Source: Microcystis aeruginosa W13-11 (lineage in GTDB: Bacteria; Cyanobacteriota; Cyanobacteriia; Cyanobacteriales; Microcystaceae). From it: a DNA stretch of 20,755 nt. The notes below the pieces were generated by a model that made no database searches, was not told where the DNA came from, and saw only the letters and a program-made list of their open reading frames with translations. Location: NCBI GenBank assembly GCA_009995705.1, contig JAADBR010000134.1:1-20755 (forward strand), in the 5' to 3' direction. The stretch's first letter is position 1. Every line of letters begins with the position of its first letter. A program made the position numbers and the translations under genes. Positions 1 to 8,004 of this stretch are shown here, piece by piece.

Positions 1-164
1 TTAGATTTATTGGGAGTTTCCCTGATTTGTACCCAGTAACGAGGCGGCGGAAATTCTTTTAATCCCTTCTACAGCACAGGTTATGGCTTTTTGTCAACGG
101 GGAAGTCCAGTTATATAGCGTTTGCTAAAAATTACTGGAAGCCTTGCTAGAAAACGGTTTTGGG

Positions 165-184
165 ACTTTTTTAGCCAAAAAAGT
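165..184. repeat. Perfect 8-bp inverted repeat (hairpin)
   Basis: ACTTTTTT, then AGCC, then AAAAAAGT: eight perfect base pairs around a four-base loop. The stem is AT-rich and flanked by no obvious gene end, so it could be a weak bidirectional terminator for a gene left of the window or a relic of a mobile element. Confidence 0.5.
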
Positions 185-398
185 GGAATAAACAAACGTT
201 GAGAAATCGATCCGAGGGACTCAAAACCCTGGCACTTTCGCTCTTCGATTTCGAAGGGTTCCGCTTCCAGACCTGCGAGGTCATTCTGTTATTCTGACTT
301 CCCTGACCGACTACCGACTACCGGCCACTGACTCCTAACCCCACCAATAAACTTTTTCAGCAGACCCTATTTAATACTGCACACTTAAAAACTCATAT

Positions 399-428
399 CT
401 GATAACTGATCACTAATAACTGATAACT
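399..428. repeat. Short tandem heptamer-type repeat
   Basis: Imperfect CTGATAA units (CTGATAA, CTGATCA, CTAATAA, CTGATAA) occur back to back. This matches the known cyanobacterial class of short tandemly repeated repetitive sequences, which are non-coding and vary in copy number between strains. No function can be read from it. Confidence 0.55.
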
Positions 429-502
429 TCCCACCTCACCCTTGAGATAACGGCCTCAACTTTCCCGTCTGAGTTTTAGAAAAATTTAACTTTATTCAAT
501 CC

Positions 503-528
503 ATGAACATCTGTTCAGATGTTATACT
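503..528 (+). promoter_or_regulatory. SmtB-type operator and -10 box of smtA
   Basis: TGAACA (504-509), TC, TGTTCA (512-517) form a perfect 6-2-6 inverted repeat. This is the core of the 12-2-12 operators known for the SmtB, ZiaR and BxmR family. A -10 hexamer TATACT lies at 523-528, directly downstream, and the metallothionein ATG is at 561. There is no good -35 hexamer. A repressor bound here would sit on the core promoter, so release by zinc or another metal would derepress smtA and probably the downstream regulator. The motif is seen directly; binding is inferred from the family. Confidence 0.85.
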
Positions 529-560
529 AAAGTCAGTAAAGAAGTTCAGAGGTAGTAACC

Positions 561-725
561 ATGATCGCTGTCACCATGATGAAATGTGCTTGTGAATCCT
601 GTTTGTGTGTAGTATTGATCGCCGATGCCATCGAAAAAAACGATCAATACTACTGTTGCCAAGCTTGTGCCGATGGTCACGTTAACGAAAAAGGCTGTGG
701 ACACAAGGGCTGTAGTTGCGTTTAA
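561..725 (+). CDS. smtA: SmtA/BmtA-type bacterial metallothionein
   Basis: A 54-residue protein that sequesters zinc and other thiophilic metals in the cytoplasm. The start ATG at 561 follows AGAGG/AGGTAG with sensible spacing; the stop TAA is 723-725. Residues 9-16 carry the CxCxxCxC cluster (CACESCLC), 32-36 the CCQAC segment, His40 the GH of ADGH, and 46-53 the CGHKGCSC segment. These match the ligand positions of Synechococcus SmtA (nine Cys and two His). It has a tenth cysteine, Cys33, directly after Cys32, where my memory of Synechococcus SmtA has serine. It lies directly downstream of an SmtB-type operator and 98 bp upstream of an smtB-like gene on the same strand, so the pair is probably one autoregulated unit. 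Methionines at 6 and 7 are alternative starts. Confidence 0.93.
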   Translation: MIAVTMMKCACESCLCVVLIADAIEKNDQYYCCQACADGHVNEKGCGHKGCSCV

Positions 726-823
726 ATTTAGTTATTGGGGAGAAGGGGACAAGTATCGGCATTGAAGATTCGATCGATACCTCCCTTTCTCAACTTTCCC
801 TTAATAACCGATCAGGAAAAAAC

Positions 824-1195
824 ATGGCCCTAGAGAAAATAGCACCGGTTTGTGGGGAATCCCATCACCAAGAGGCGAAATTCCAGCACTTGCAGGGATT
901 AGAACCGGAAAAAGCCCAAAAAATGGCCGAATTTTTCAGCCTTTTGGGGGATGCCAACCGCCTCAGAATTTTATCGCTTTTAGCCAAACAAGAATTATGT
1001 GTTTGTGACTTAGCCGACGACTTAGGGATGAGTGAATCGGCCGTATCGCACCAGTTAAGAACCCTAAGAGCCTTAAGATTAGTTAAATACCAAAAACAGG
1101 GACGGAGAGTCTTTTATCGTCTTGCCGATCATCATGTCCTTGACCTTTATTACGCGGTCTCGGAACATTTAGAAGAGCCAGCGGACGAGGACTAA
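824..1195 (+). CDS. smtB: SmtB/ArsR-family metal-sensing transcriptional repressor
   Basis: Winged-helix dimer of the ArsR/SmtB family that binds the operator upstream of smtA and releases it when metal binds. From ATG 824 (AGGA at the usual distance) the protein is 123 residues, against 122 for Synechococcus SmtB. The frame stays open upstream to a TTG at 716 overlapping smtA, but that extension has no family similarity. The recognition helix [13 protein letters not shown] is at about 70-82. The alpha-5 zinc site is intact: Asp102, His104, His115 and Glu118. The alpha-3 site also has candidates, Cys59-Val-Cys61-Asp62 plus N-terminal Cys10 and His14/His15, so it carries both metal-site types, as BxmR-like sensors do. 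Which metals it senses cannot be read off. Its stop overlaps that of the convergent pentapeptide gene. Confidence 0.92.
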   Translation: MALEKIAPVCGESHHQEAKFQHLQGLEPEKAQKMAEFFSLLGDANRLRILSLLAKQELCVCDLADDLGMSESAVSHQLRTLRALRLVKYQKQGRRVFYRLADHHVLDLYYAVSEHLEEPADED

Positions 1196-1980
1196 AACAG
1201 TCCCAAAGCGGGTAAAACAAACTGTAAGAGCAGAGAACCAATCCCCTGCACCATTTGGTCTAATTGAGCGTTGCCACCACCTCGTTCTCGCGGTTTTAGG
1301 GCGATTTCCATGCCTTTAATAAAATTCTCTGCTGCTTCGTAACCGGGGGTGTTACCTTGCCGTTGAAAGAGAGTCGAAGCCATTTGAGCGTCCTGGGCCG
1401 CTAGAGCATTTTGTCCCAGACGATAGTGCGCCATGGACCGGGCCAGATAAGCTGGAGCATATTCTGGGTTAATTGTCAAGGCCTTATTAAAATTTTCTAT
1501 AGCCGTGCTGGTGCGTCCCTGTTTTCCTTCCACCATCCCTAGACCATAGAATAGCTCAGGGGTACCGGCACTACTGGGAATTCCCACCGCACCCTGCACG
1601 TATGCAGTGTCTAGTTTAGTGTTGTCGAGGTTAGCATTGTTGAGATAAGCGCCTCTTAAATCCGCACCCGTCAAGATTGCCCCGCTTAAGTTCGCTCCAG
1701 TGAGATTAGCACCAAAAAGAGAGGCTCCAGTTAAATTAGCACCACTCAGATCCGCTCCACTTAAATTAGCTTGACTAAGATTAGCACCGACAAGATTAGC
1801 CCCATTTAATTTTGCCCCGGTTAGATTCGATTGCACTAACCCCGAACCGCTCAGATCACACTGGGGACATTTTCGGGTGGATAATAATTGCTGTAGGTGG
1901 TTCAAATCTTCCCCATAACCCACTAGGGACAAGTTCAGGGGAAGACTGAGGACGAGGGTTAGGGCGATCGATTTGTACAT
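1192..1980 (-). CDS. Exported pentapeptide-repeat protein with TPR segment
   Basis: 262 residues. A signal peptide is likely at 1-23 (MYKS then a hydrophobic stretch). [11 protein letters not shown] at 38-48 starts a run of A(N/D)LxG pentapeptide repeats to about residue 128, roughly 17 units, predicted to fold as a right-handed quadrilateral beta helix. A tetratricopeptide-like segment follows at 143-200 ([20 protein letters not shown], then [19 protein letters not shown]), and the last 20 residues are hydrophobic. Cyanobacteria have many such proteins, often opening with a CxxCDLSG motif; their roles are mostly unknown, and protein-protein scaffolding in the periplasm or thylakoid lumen is a guess. 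The ATG at 1978-1980 is the natural start. The gene ends in a 4-bp overlap with smtB, so the two transcripts converge. Confidence 0.85.
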   Translation of the reverse strand: MYKSIALTLVLSLPLNLSLVGYGEDLNHLQQLLSTRKCPQCDLSGSGLVQSNLTGAKLNGANLVGANLSQANLSGADLSGANLTGASLFGANLTGANLSGAILTGADLRGAYLNNANLDNTKLDTAYVQGAVGIPSSAGTPELFYGLGMVEGKQGRTSTAIENFNKALTINPEYAPAYLARSMAHYRLGQNALAAQDAQMASTLFQRQGNTPGYEAAENFIKGMEIALKPRERGGGNAQLDQMVQGIGSLLLQFVLPALGLF

Positions 1981-2181
1981 AGTTTAAAAATAACTCTATT
2001 TATTATTATTGATAATAACCATGCGATCGGGGCTAATCGCTGAACTAGATTCTGCTTGAGAAATCAGGCCTTGTCAACTAAAATAGAAGATTAGAGGCTC
2101 TTAACGTCAGAATCAGCGACAAAATCGAGATTTTTTGCCTTTTCAACAGCAGGTTTTTTAGAGGAATTTCCCTATTTTATA

Positions 2182-5100
2182 ATGACTACTCTACACGGTA
2201 ATTGGCTGATTGGTTCGCAGGATAGTGTTTTTTTTCTTTGGGGTGAACAGTGGCAAGGGAAGGAATTAAGTGAAACCCAAGAAAATCATCCTTTTTGTCT
2301 AGAATCTGGGGCATTAGCCCAATTTATCGAGAAATTTTCCTCTCAGCTTAACCAGTATTCTCCAGAATCAATCAAGCTCAGTTTGCCTAGTTATTCTCCC
2401 CCTAGGAAAAAATATTTTTTACCGCTGCTGTCAGGGCAAATTCTCGAACCCACAGTTAAATCCTTGTCTTGGCAACCATGGCAGGTATCGGGATTAACTT
2501 TTTCTGCGGGGATGATAGTACAGTTATGGGAAAAATTACCCCTAGCTAAGGCCGAATTTATTGGCAATGATCTACGATTCTGGCTGTATTTGCACCGTTG
2601 GAGTTTAGATTTATTAGCAAGGAGGAAATTTTTAGCAGGAATAAATCAGGGTAAAAGTTGCTGGTATCCCCTGCTGGATAGTACCATCGATCGCACTCGT
2701 TTAGCTAAGTTTATCCAAACCATCCCCCCGGTTTGTCTTGCTTATCAAGAAAATAGCGAACCCCAAACAATTATTCTCGATTGCTTAAAAAATATTGTCG
2801 ATGCTCGTTTGCGACAAAAGATAGATAGTAGTGTCAATATTTCCCCCTCATTGATGGTAAAACCCTGGCTACAATCTTTAAGCGGTGATCATCATGACAT
2901 TGCTTTAGAAGCCAAGAATTTACAGCGTCTAGAAAATGCTTATAATAACTGGGTGTTTCCTATCCAAGAAAGTTTAGTTAATGGCAATAATCGCCAATTA
3001 ATCGAGAATCAATACCGTGTTTGTTTATGTTTACAACCTCCTAGTCTGGGAACAGCGTGGAAACTCACCTATTATTTACAAGCGTTAGATGCTCCTGAAT
3101 TTCTCATTAGTGCTAAGTTGATTTGGTTAGAGGGGAAAGAAAGTTATCATAGTTATCAAAGAGTTGTCAATAATCCCCAAGAAATCCTCTTAAAAGGATT
3201 GGGATTAGCATCGCGATTGTACGAACCGATTAGAATTAGTTTAGAGCAGAGACACCCGGAGGAATGTTCTCTTGATTCGATCGAAGTTTATCAGTTTATT
3301 CGCTCGATCGCTTGGCAATTGCAAGATCAGGGATTAGGGGTAATTTTACCAACGGGGTTAACTGCCGGTAGTAATGAACAAAGATTAGGAATTAAGATTG
3401 CTGCCAGTGTAACTCCCAAAAAAGGAGAAAGATTAAGTTTAACCAGTTTATTAAACTTTCAGCTTAAATTAGTGGTAGGGGAACAGGAAATATCAAAAAA
3501 AGATTTTGATAAGTTATTAGAGAAAAAATCGCCAGTGGTGGAAGTGGGGGGCAAATGGTTAATCCTACAACCTAGCGATGTTAAAGCAGCTCAGGCAATT
3601 TTAAATAATACCATCACTCCCCTGAATCTCTCGGTGGAAGATGCTCTGCGCTTGAGTTCAGGAGATAATAATCTAATTGCTAAACTGCCGGTAGTCAATT
3701 TCCAAGCGGAGGGAGCATTAAAGGAATTAATTGATAATTTAAATAACAATCAGGGGATTCAATTAATCAACCCACCGAGGGAATTTCGGGGGGAATTACG
3801 TCCCTATCAACTCAAGGGAGTTAGTTGGTTAGCTTTCCTAGAAAAGTGGGGTTTAGGTGCTTGTTTAGCCGATGATATGGGTTTAGGAAAAACCCCGCAA
3901 CTAATCGCTTTTTTACTAGCATTAAAAGAAGAGGATATGTTAGTTAAACCCGTGTTAGTAGTTGCTCCCACTTCCGTGGTTAATAACTGGGAACATGAGT
4001 TAAGAAAATTCGCTCCCACCCTGGCGGTTTTTGTGCATCATGGCGAAAAAAGATTAAAAGGTCAAGCTTTTGCTCAAGCGGTAAAAAATAAATCGGTTGT
4101 TATTACCAGTTATCCTTTAATCTATCGCGATCTGTCCACTTTAGAAGCAGTACAATGGCAAGGGTTAGTTTTAGATGAGGCTCAAAATATTAAAAATTCT
4201 GCGTCTAAACAATCCCAAGCAGTGCGAAAAATACCCGCAGGATTTCGCATTGCCTTAACGGGAACTCCCGTAGAAAATCGCCTGACGGAATTATGGTCAA
4301 TTTTGGATTTTCTCAATCCCAATTTTTTAGGAACTCAAGCCTTTTTTCAGCGTCGTTTTGCTCTTCCCATTGAAAAATACGGCGATCAAGAATCCCTGCA
4401 TAATTTGCGTTCCCTCGTCCGTCCTTTTATTTTAAGGAGATTAAAAACCGATAAAACTATTATTGAAGATTTACCAGAAAAACAGGAAATGAATGTCCTG
4501 TGTGGTTTATCAAAAGAACAGGGACAACTTTATCAACAATTAGTCGAGAAAACACTCCAGAAAATTGAAGAAACTCAAGGAATTCAGAGACACGGATTAA
4601 TTTTAACCTTGCTAATGCAACTGAAACAAATTTGTAATCATCCCGCTCATTTTTTGAAAGAAAATAGTTTAGAAACCAGTCAAAGATCGGGTAAATTATT
4701 ACGCTTAGAAGCTATGGTAGAGGAAGTGATAGCAGAAGGCGATCGAGCTTTAATTTTTACACAATTTGCCGAGTGGGGAAAACTCCTACAAACCCATCTC
4801 CAGAAAAAATTAGCCGAGGAAATATTATTTCTCTCCGGTTCTACCAAAACGAAAGATCGGGTAGAAATGATCGAGCGCTTTCAAAATGATCCCCAGGGAC
4901 CAAAGATTTTTATTCTCTCCCTGAAAGCGGGGGGAACAGGATTAAATTTAACCCGCGCTAATCACGTTTTTCATATCGATCGTTGGTGGAATCCGGCCGT
5001 AGAAAATCAGGCCACTGATCGCGCTTTCCGCATCGGACAAAAACGTAATGTTCAGGTACATAAATTCATCTGTACGGGAACCCTAGAGGAACGCATTAAT

Positions 5101-5244
5101 GAGATGATCGAAAGCAAGAAACAATTAGCGGAACAAACCGTAGATGCCGGGGAAAATTGGTTAACCGAATTAGATACCGATCGCCTGCGAGATTTATTAT
5201 TATTAGATCGATCGGCAATTATTGATGAAGAAGAAACCGATTAG
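2182..5244 (+). CDS. SNF2-family helicase-like ATPase with N-terminal SNF2-associated domain
   Basis: 1020 residues. The C-terminal half is a full Swi2/Snf2 motor: motif I DDMGLGKT (564-571), motif Ia-like VLVVAPTSVVNNW (591-603), the DEAQ box (665-668), motif III LTGTPVENR (692-700), then LSLKAGGTGLNLT and the arginine-finger region DRAFRIGQ near 945-953. The N-terminal about 500 residues fit the bacterial SNF2-associated (DUF3670-like) region. The family uses ATP to move along double-stranded DNA and displace or remodel bound proteins, as RapA/HepA does on RNA polymerase; the exact client here is unknown. Motif I is followed by Pro572 (GKTP), where Ile, Leu or Val is more usual in eukaryotic Snf2, but this is tolerated in bacteria. 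No strong ribosome site is visible. The stop codon overlaps the convergent gene at 5241. Confidence 0.92.
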   Translation: MTTLHGNWLIGSQDSVFFLWGEQWQGKELSETQENHPFCLESGALAQFIEKFSSQLNQYSPESIKLSLPSYSPPRKKYFLPLLSGQILEPTVKSLSWQPWQVSGLTFSAGMIVQLWEKLPLAKAEFIGNDLRFWLYLHRWSLDLLARRKFLAGINQGKSCWYPLLDSTIDRTRLAKFIQTIPPVCLAYQENSEPQTIILDCLKNIVDARLRQKIDSSVNISPSLMVKPWLQSLSGDHHDIALEAKNLQRLENAYNNWVFPIQESLVNGNNRQLIENQYRVCLCLQPPSLGTAWKLTYYLQALDAPEFLISAKLIWLEGKESYHSYQRVVNNPQEILLKGLGLASRLYEPIRISLEQRHPEECSLDSIEVYQFIRSIAWQLQDQGLGVILPTGLTAGSNEQRLGIKIAASVTPKKGERLSLTSLLNFQLKLVVGEQEISKKDFDKLLEKKSPVVEVGGKWLILQPSDVKAAQAILNNTITPLNLSVEDALRLSSGDNNLIAKLPVVNFQAEGALKELIDNLNNNQGIQLINPPREFRGELRPYQLKGVSWLAFLEKWGLGACLADDMGLGKTPQLIAFLLALKEEDMLVKPVLVVAPTSVVNNWEHELRKFAPTLAVFVHHGEKRLKGQAFAQAVKNKSVVITSYPLIYRDLSTLEAVQWQGLVLDEAQNIKNSASKQSQAVRKIPAGFRIALTGTPVENRLTELWSILDFLNPNFLGTQAFFQRRFALPIEKYGDQESLHNLRSLVRPFILRRLKTDKTIIEDLPEKQEMNVLCGLSKEQGQLYQQLVEKTLQKIEETQGIQRHGLILTLLMQLKQICNHPAHFLKENSLETSQRSGKLLRLEAMVEEVIAEGDRALIFTQFAEWGKLLQTHLQKKLAEEILFLSGSTKTKDRVEMIERFQNDPQGPKIFILSLKAGGTGLNLTRANHVFHIDRWWNPAVENQATDRAFRIGQKRNVQVHKFICTGTLEERINEMIESKKQLAEQTVDAGENWLTELDTDRLRDLLLLDRSAIIDEEETD

Positions 5245-6122
5245 AAACGAACCACCTGATAAACCGTGAAACCATTCTCAAACAGGGGCCGATAGTAAAT
5301 GCCGCTGCAATTGTAATAAAGCGTATTGTCAGCCGTAATTGTGGTGCAGCCGTCTGGGATATAGGTGACAATTGCGCCGATTGGCGGGGCCACCACCGTG
5401 TAGGAACTGCCGCTAGGTTGAAGATAGATGCCGTCCGAGTAAATGTAGGAAGTAGAACCCACATAGACGGTATTGTAGTAGGGGGGGAGAGTAGCGATCG
5501 CTGAACCGATGACTAAGCCGGTGGTCAAACCCACCCAACCCCAACCCGGGGGGACGTAATAACCGCCACCGTACCAACCGCCACCACGCCAGTAACCGTT
5601 GCGATTATCGTCAATAAAGTTCTGACGGTTCTGTTGGCGATCGCCAACCTGCTGCTGCCGTTCCCCCTGTCTTTCGGTGCGTTCCCCTTGACGGATATCG
5701 GTTCTTTCGGTGCGTTCCCCTTGACGGTTTTGTTGATTAGTTTGTCTTTCCCCCTGTCTTTCGGTGCGTTCCCCTTGACGAGTTTGTTGATTAGTTTGTC
5801 TTTCCCCTTGTCTTTCCGTGCGTTCCCCTTGACGGTTTTGTTGACTTGTTTGCTGTTCCCCCTGTCTTCCAGAAAAATCTCTAGAGGGTTGGGAACGATT
5901 ACTGAAATCTCTAGAGGGTTGGGAACGATTACTAAAATTCCCTCGGTTTTGCAGATCACTACTGCGGTTAACCCGTGGGGAAGCTCCACCACCCCCACGA
6001 CTACCACCACCACCGCCACGACCACCGCCACCGCGAGCGTCCACATAATCCGTGATCAGTAAACTTGTACCCAAAAGGAGGGCGGCAAGAACAAATAAGT
6101 TTTGACGTAAAGATCTTTTCAT
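5241..6122 (-). CDS. Exported Gly/Arg/Gln-rich protein, DUF6515-like C-terminus
   Basis: 293 residues. Signal peptide at 1-29 (MKRS plus a hydrophobic core, ending VDARG), then a glycine-rich patch (31-48). Next come two copies of a 10-residue NRSQPSRDFS-type unit (about 65-85), then an array of an 18-residue RQGERTERQGERQTNQQ-type unit (about 90-160). A more ordered Gly/Tyr-rich C-terminal half (175-293) includes GWVGLTTGLVIGSAIATLP, a possible membrane-associated segment, and resembles the DUF6515 family. It is presumably periplasmic or envelope-located; function unknown. ATG 6122 has AGGAG eight bases upstream. It starts 21 bp after the DUF2092 gene, so they should be co-transcribed. The arginine- and glutamine-rich, low-complexity middle suggests a disordered linker. 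Repeat number may vary between strains. Confidence 0.8.
   Translation of the reverse strand: MKRSLRQNLFVLAALLLGTSLLITDYVDARGGGGRGGGGGSRGGGGASPRVNRSSDLQNRGNFSNRSQPSRDFSNRSQPSRDFSGRQGEQQTSQQNRQGERTERQGERQTNQQTRQGERTERQGERQTNQQNRQGERTERTDIRQGERTERQGERQQQVGDRQQNRQNFIDDNRNGYWRGGGWYGGGYYVPPGWGWVGLTTGLVIGSAIATLPPYYNTVYVGSTSYIYSDGIYLQPSGSSYTVVAPPIGAIVTYIPDGCTTITADNTLYYNCSGIYYRPLFENGFTVYQVVRF
5660..5860 (-). repeat. In-frame 54-bp tandem repeats encoding RQGERTERQGERQTNQQ-type units
   Basis: Inside the exported Gly/Arg-rich gene, plus-strand words such as GTGCGTTCCCCTTGACG and TTGATTAGTTTGTCTTTCC recur. The unit is 18 codons, about two and a half near-identical copies plus degenerate flanks. All changes keep the reading frame, which argues that the protein, not the DNA, is under selection. 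Confidence 0.85.
5877..5936 (-). repeat. Two 30-bp direct repeats within the coding region
   Basis: AATCTCTAGAGGGTTGGGAA and the following ten bases are repeated twice in tandem with a single change, encoding two copies of a ten-residue NRSQPSRDFS unit. It is in frame and adjacent to the longer 54-bp array. Confidence 0.85.
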
Positions 6123-6143
6123 AGCCCGGACTCCTTGATTTTT

Positions 6144-6920
6144 TTACGGCTGGGATTGATTATCCCTCGCGGGTAGAAGTTCGATAGGGATCGATTCTGA
6201 TCCCGGTTGGAAAGTGAAAGTATCGGCGGGTGTACTAGGCTTAAAATTCCAATCGGATAATATTGCCGTGTACTGGGGCGAACCGGGTAGAGTTTTATAG
6301 GTAATAATCCCTTTCCTCAGTAGGGGGGTGGCATCCTGCGTGACCCAGATTTGATAGTCGCGATCGCTACCGATCAGCAGCAGGTGATACATCGGTTCGC
6401 GGTTGACCATGTCGTTGCCGATAAAAATAATTTGCTTGACATCGGCCATTAGATCTGCACAGGGATTGTTCGCTGCCAGATTTGACATGGGAATGCTGAT
6501 CCCGTACTTTTGTTCTACTTGGTCTAAGGCTTCATCTAGAGTATTCGGTGCCGGTTTCGTAACGTATAAATCCCGTTCCAGATCCGCAAGGGTGAAGGTT
6601 TTACCATCGTAAAAAAAGCGGGTAACTCGTTCATCCCCAGTGTAGTCCGAGCGCAGGCGATTGGGTTTCTCTACCCAGATGTTTTGATAGGCACTGTACT
6701 GAACTTTCGCCCCAGAGTCGAGTACATCGTCATAGGTGACATCCATATTGACGGTGAACGATCGCTGTTTGGTTAAATTAGCACAGAGTTGCTCGATCAA
6801 CTGTTCCGCCGTTTTTGGGCGGATTTTCAGGCACCGAGTCGGTATTTCCGCCAAGACTCCCGCAGCAGTGACCCAAGGCAAAAGCAAAGAAAGAATCGGG
6901 ATAAAGCGACGCATAATCAT
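6144..6920 (-). CDS. DUF2092 predicted periplasmic (LolA/LolB-fold-like) protein
   Basis: 258 residues, with a signal peptide at about 1-24 (RRFIPILSLLLPWVTAAGV, cleavage near VLAEIP). The body reads like DUF2092 proteins: an N-terminal helix AEQLIEQLCANLTKQRSFTV, a strand carrying VEKPNRLRSDYTGDERVTR, FFYDGKTFTLADLERDLYV, a DEALDQVEQKYGISIPMSNL segment, and IFIGNDMVNREPMYHLLL with QIWVTQDATPLLRK. Families of this shape resemble the outer-membrane lipoprotein carriers and may bind a lipid or lipoprotein; no substrate is known. The start ATG at 6920 has GGAGG eight bases upstream; a second ATG two codons on is possible. It sits between a K+-channel-like gene (33 bp upstream) and the Gly/Arg-rich exported gene (21 bp downstream), so an operon is likely. 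Confidence 0.82.
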   Translation of the reverse strand: MIMRRFIPILSLLLPWVTAAGVLAEIPTRCLKIRPKTAEQLIEQLCANLTKQRSFTVNMDVTYDDVLDSGAKVQYSAYQNIWVEKPNRLRSDYTGDERVTRFFYDGKTFTLADLERDLYVTKPAPNTLDEALDQVEQKYGISIPMSNLAANNPCADLMADVKQIIFIGNDMVNREPMYHLLLIGSDRDYQIWVTQDATPLLRKGIITYKTLPGSPQYTAILSDWNFKPSTPADTFTFQPGSESIPIELLPARDNQSQP

Positions 6921-6953
6921 CTAATATTCCTCCAAGGCGATCAATTGTTTTGG

Positions 6954-7616
6954 TTAACGACCATTGTGTAAACTGACTAAACGAGCGATAAAAACGGCGG
7001 GATAGAGAACTCCAGTCATTCCTTCTAAATTGGCTAGAACTCTAGCGACTTTACTGGCAGGAACTATATCACCGTAACCCACCGTGGCCAGGGTAGTAAA
7101 GCTGAAATGAAGTAGATCCGCTTGGTTGACGGTTTTAGCGGCGGAGCTAAAGGAATCGGGGTCGAAAATCTGGATGATATTATAAGCGCCCGCCCAGAAA
7201 AATCCTAAGAGAAAATAGACACAAATTCCCCCTTTGATAATATCAGACGTGACTTGTTCGGTGGGAATTAATTCTAGTAAAATCGAGTACACACATAAAC
7301 CAATAAAAGCTAGAAAAATTAACGTACTAGATAGCTCGAACCAACGGTTGAAATCGCTATAAATAGGGATAATCGTGCTGAATGCTCGCAGGAGGAGGGC
7401 AATTAAAAACAGACCGATATTAAATCTTAAAGCCAATTTACTGTGATCGATCTGATAGACGACGATGATCAGGGAGAGGGAGAAGAAAAAGAAAATCAGC
7501 CAATCTCCCAGGGGTAGATATACTAAAAACGGGTAAATAATATAGAGCGAGAGCAGATTTGCCAGTAGCCGATTGTATTTATTTTCTGTGGCCTGTATCA
7601 ATTGACGGAATTTCAT
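6954..7616 (-). CDS. Ion-channel family membrane protein with K+ selectivity filter
   Basis: 220 residues. Hydrophobic segments lie at about 18-36, 38-54, 64-85, 96-115 and 130-150; then comes a pore helix with the filter TVGYGD (178-183), and a last helix at about 195-215. This is the Ion_trans_2 two-helix pore preceded by about four extra membrane helices, a voltage-gated-like 6TM layout but without an obvious arginine-rich S4. There is no cytoplasmic ligand domain after the pore, since the protein ends at residue 220. TVGYGD is the classic potassium filter, so K+ conduction across the plasma or thylakoid membrane is the best inference. It is first of three closely spaced minus-strand genes. 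A weak AAAGG precedes ATG 7616. Confidence 0.87.
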   Translation of the reverse strand: MKFRQLIQATENKYNRLLANLLSLYIIYPFLVYLPLGDWLIFFFFSLSLIIVVYQIDHSKLALRFNIGLFLIALLLRAFSTIIPIYSDFNRWFELSSTLIFLAFIGLCVYSILLELIPTEQVTSDIIKGGICVYFLLGFFWAGAYNIIQIFDPDSFSSAAKTVNQADLLHFSFTTLATVGYGDIVPASKVARVLANLEGMTGVLYPAVFIARLVSLHNGR

Positions 7617-7764
7617 AGCAGCGAACCTTTAATTGGCTTAACCATATACCAAGTCTCGTTTTGAGGAATTTTCTCTCTATTCTAACTCTCCTCCTCTGAG
7701 AGAAAAGGGATAAGTTAGATCGTAGCGTTCAGATTTTAGCATATAGTACAAGTAACCCGTGTTA

Positions 7765-7796
7765 AGCTGTTGATCTAACAACAAAGCTCAACAGCT
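7765..7796. repeat. 9-bp inverted repeat AGCTGTTGA/TCAACAGCT
   Basis: AGCTGTTGA (7765-7773) and TCAACAGCT (7788-7796) are perfect complements around a 14-base spacer, in the gap about 150 bp upstream of the channel gene start. It could be a hairpin or a protein-binding site. Confidence 0.55.
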
Positions 7797-7875
7797 GCAA
7801 TGGAGCGCAGCAGAATTGCCATCCAGTGCAGCACATTAGAACTCTTGCAAATTAATTATGTGTTATAAGATTCGG

Positions 7876-7905
7876 TTAACTAATTTTCCCCAAAAAATTA
7901 GTTAA
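7876..7905. repeat. 12-bp perfect hairpin TTAACTAATTTT
   Basis: TTAACTAATTTT (7876-7887), loop CCCCAA, AAAATTAGTTAA (7894-7905): twelve perfect pairs, all but two of them A-T. It is the strongest palindrome in this gap. There is no T-tract of terminator type beyond the stem itself. Confidence 0.65.
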
Positions 7906-8004
7906 TTACTGAATGAAAACCAGAAGTTTAACTTTTAACTCAAAACTCTTTAGATATGCTTTAATTGGGTTGTCAAAACCTCTTTATTTAAGCAGCACAA
8001 ACTC

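Larger units (their letters stand above)
1..500. other. Non-coding region upstream of smtA
   Basis: I find no convincing gene here. All six frames are short; the first 39 bases read open on the plus strand to a TAA and could be the end of an upstream gene, but this is too short to judge. The stretch holds a perfect 8-bp inverted repeat (165-172 / 177-184), a small palindrome at 243-256 (CTTCGA-TT-TCGAAG) and short near-tandem repeats: CCGACTA around 310 and CTGATAA-type units around 399-428. Such heptamer repeats are common in gaps of bloom-forming cyanobacterial genomes. Confidence 0.6.

Noticed and set aside
1..39. Open plus-strand frame ending in TAA at 37-39
   Set aside because: Twelve codons are too few to identify; reported only as non-coding context.
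716..823. N-terminal extension of the SmtB-like protein from TTG 716
   Set aside because: It overlaps the smtA coding end, has no family similarity, and ATG 824 has a ribosome site and gives the family length.
5660..5860. Regular repeat spacing suggestive of a CRISPR-like array
   Set aside because: Repeats are in frame within a protein, have no unique spacers and sit beside no cas gene.
5634..6062. Long plus-strand open frame opposite the Gly/Arg-rich gene
   Set aside because: Its repeats are the mirror image of the true coding repeats; codon bias and the signal peptide favour the minus strand.
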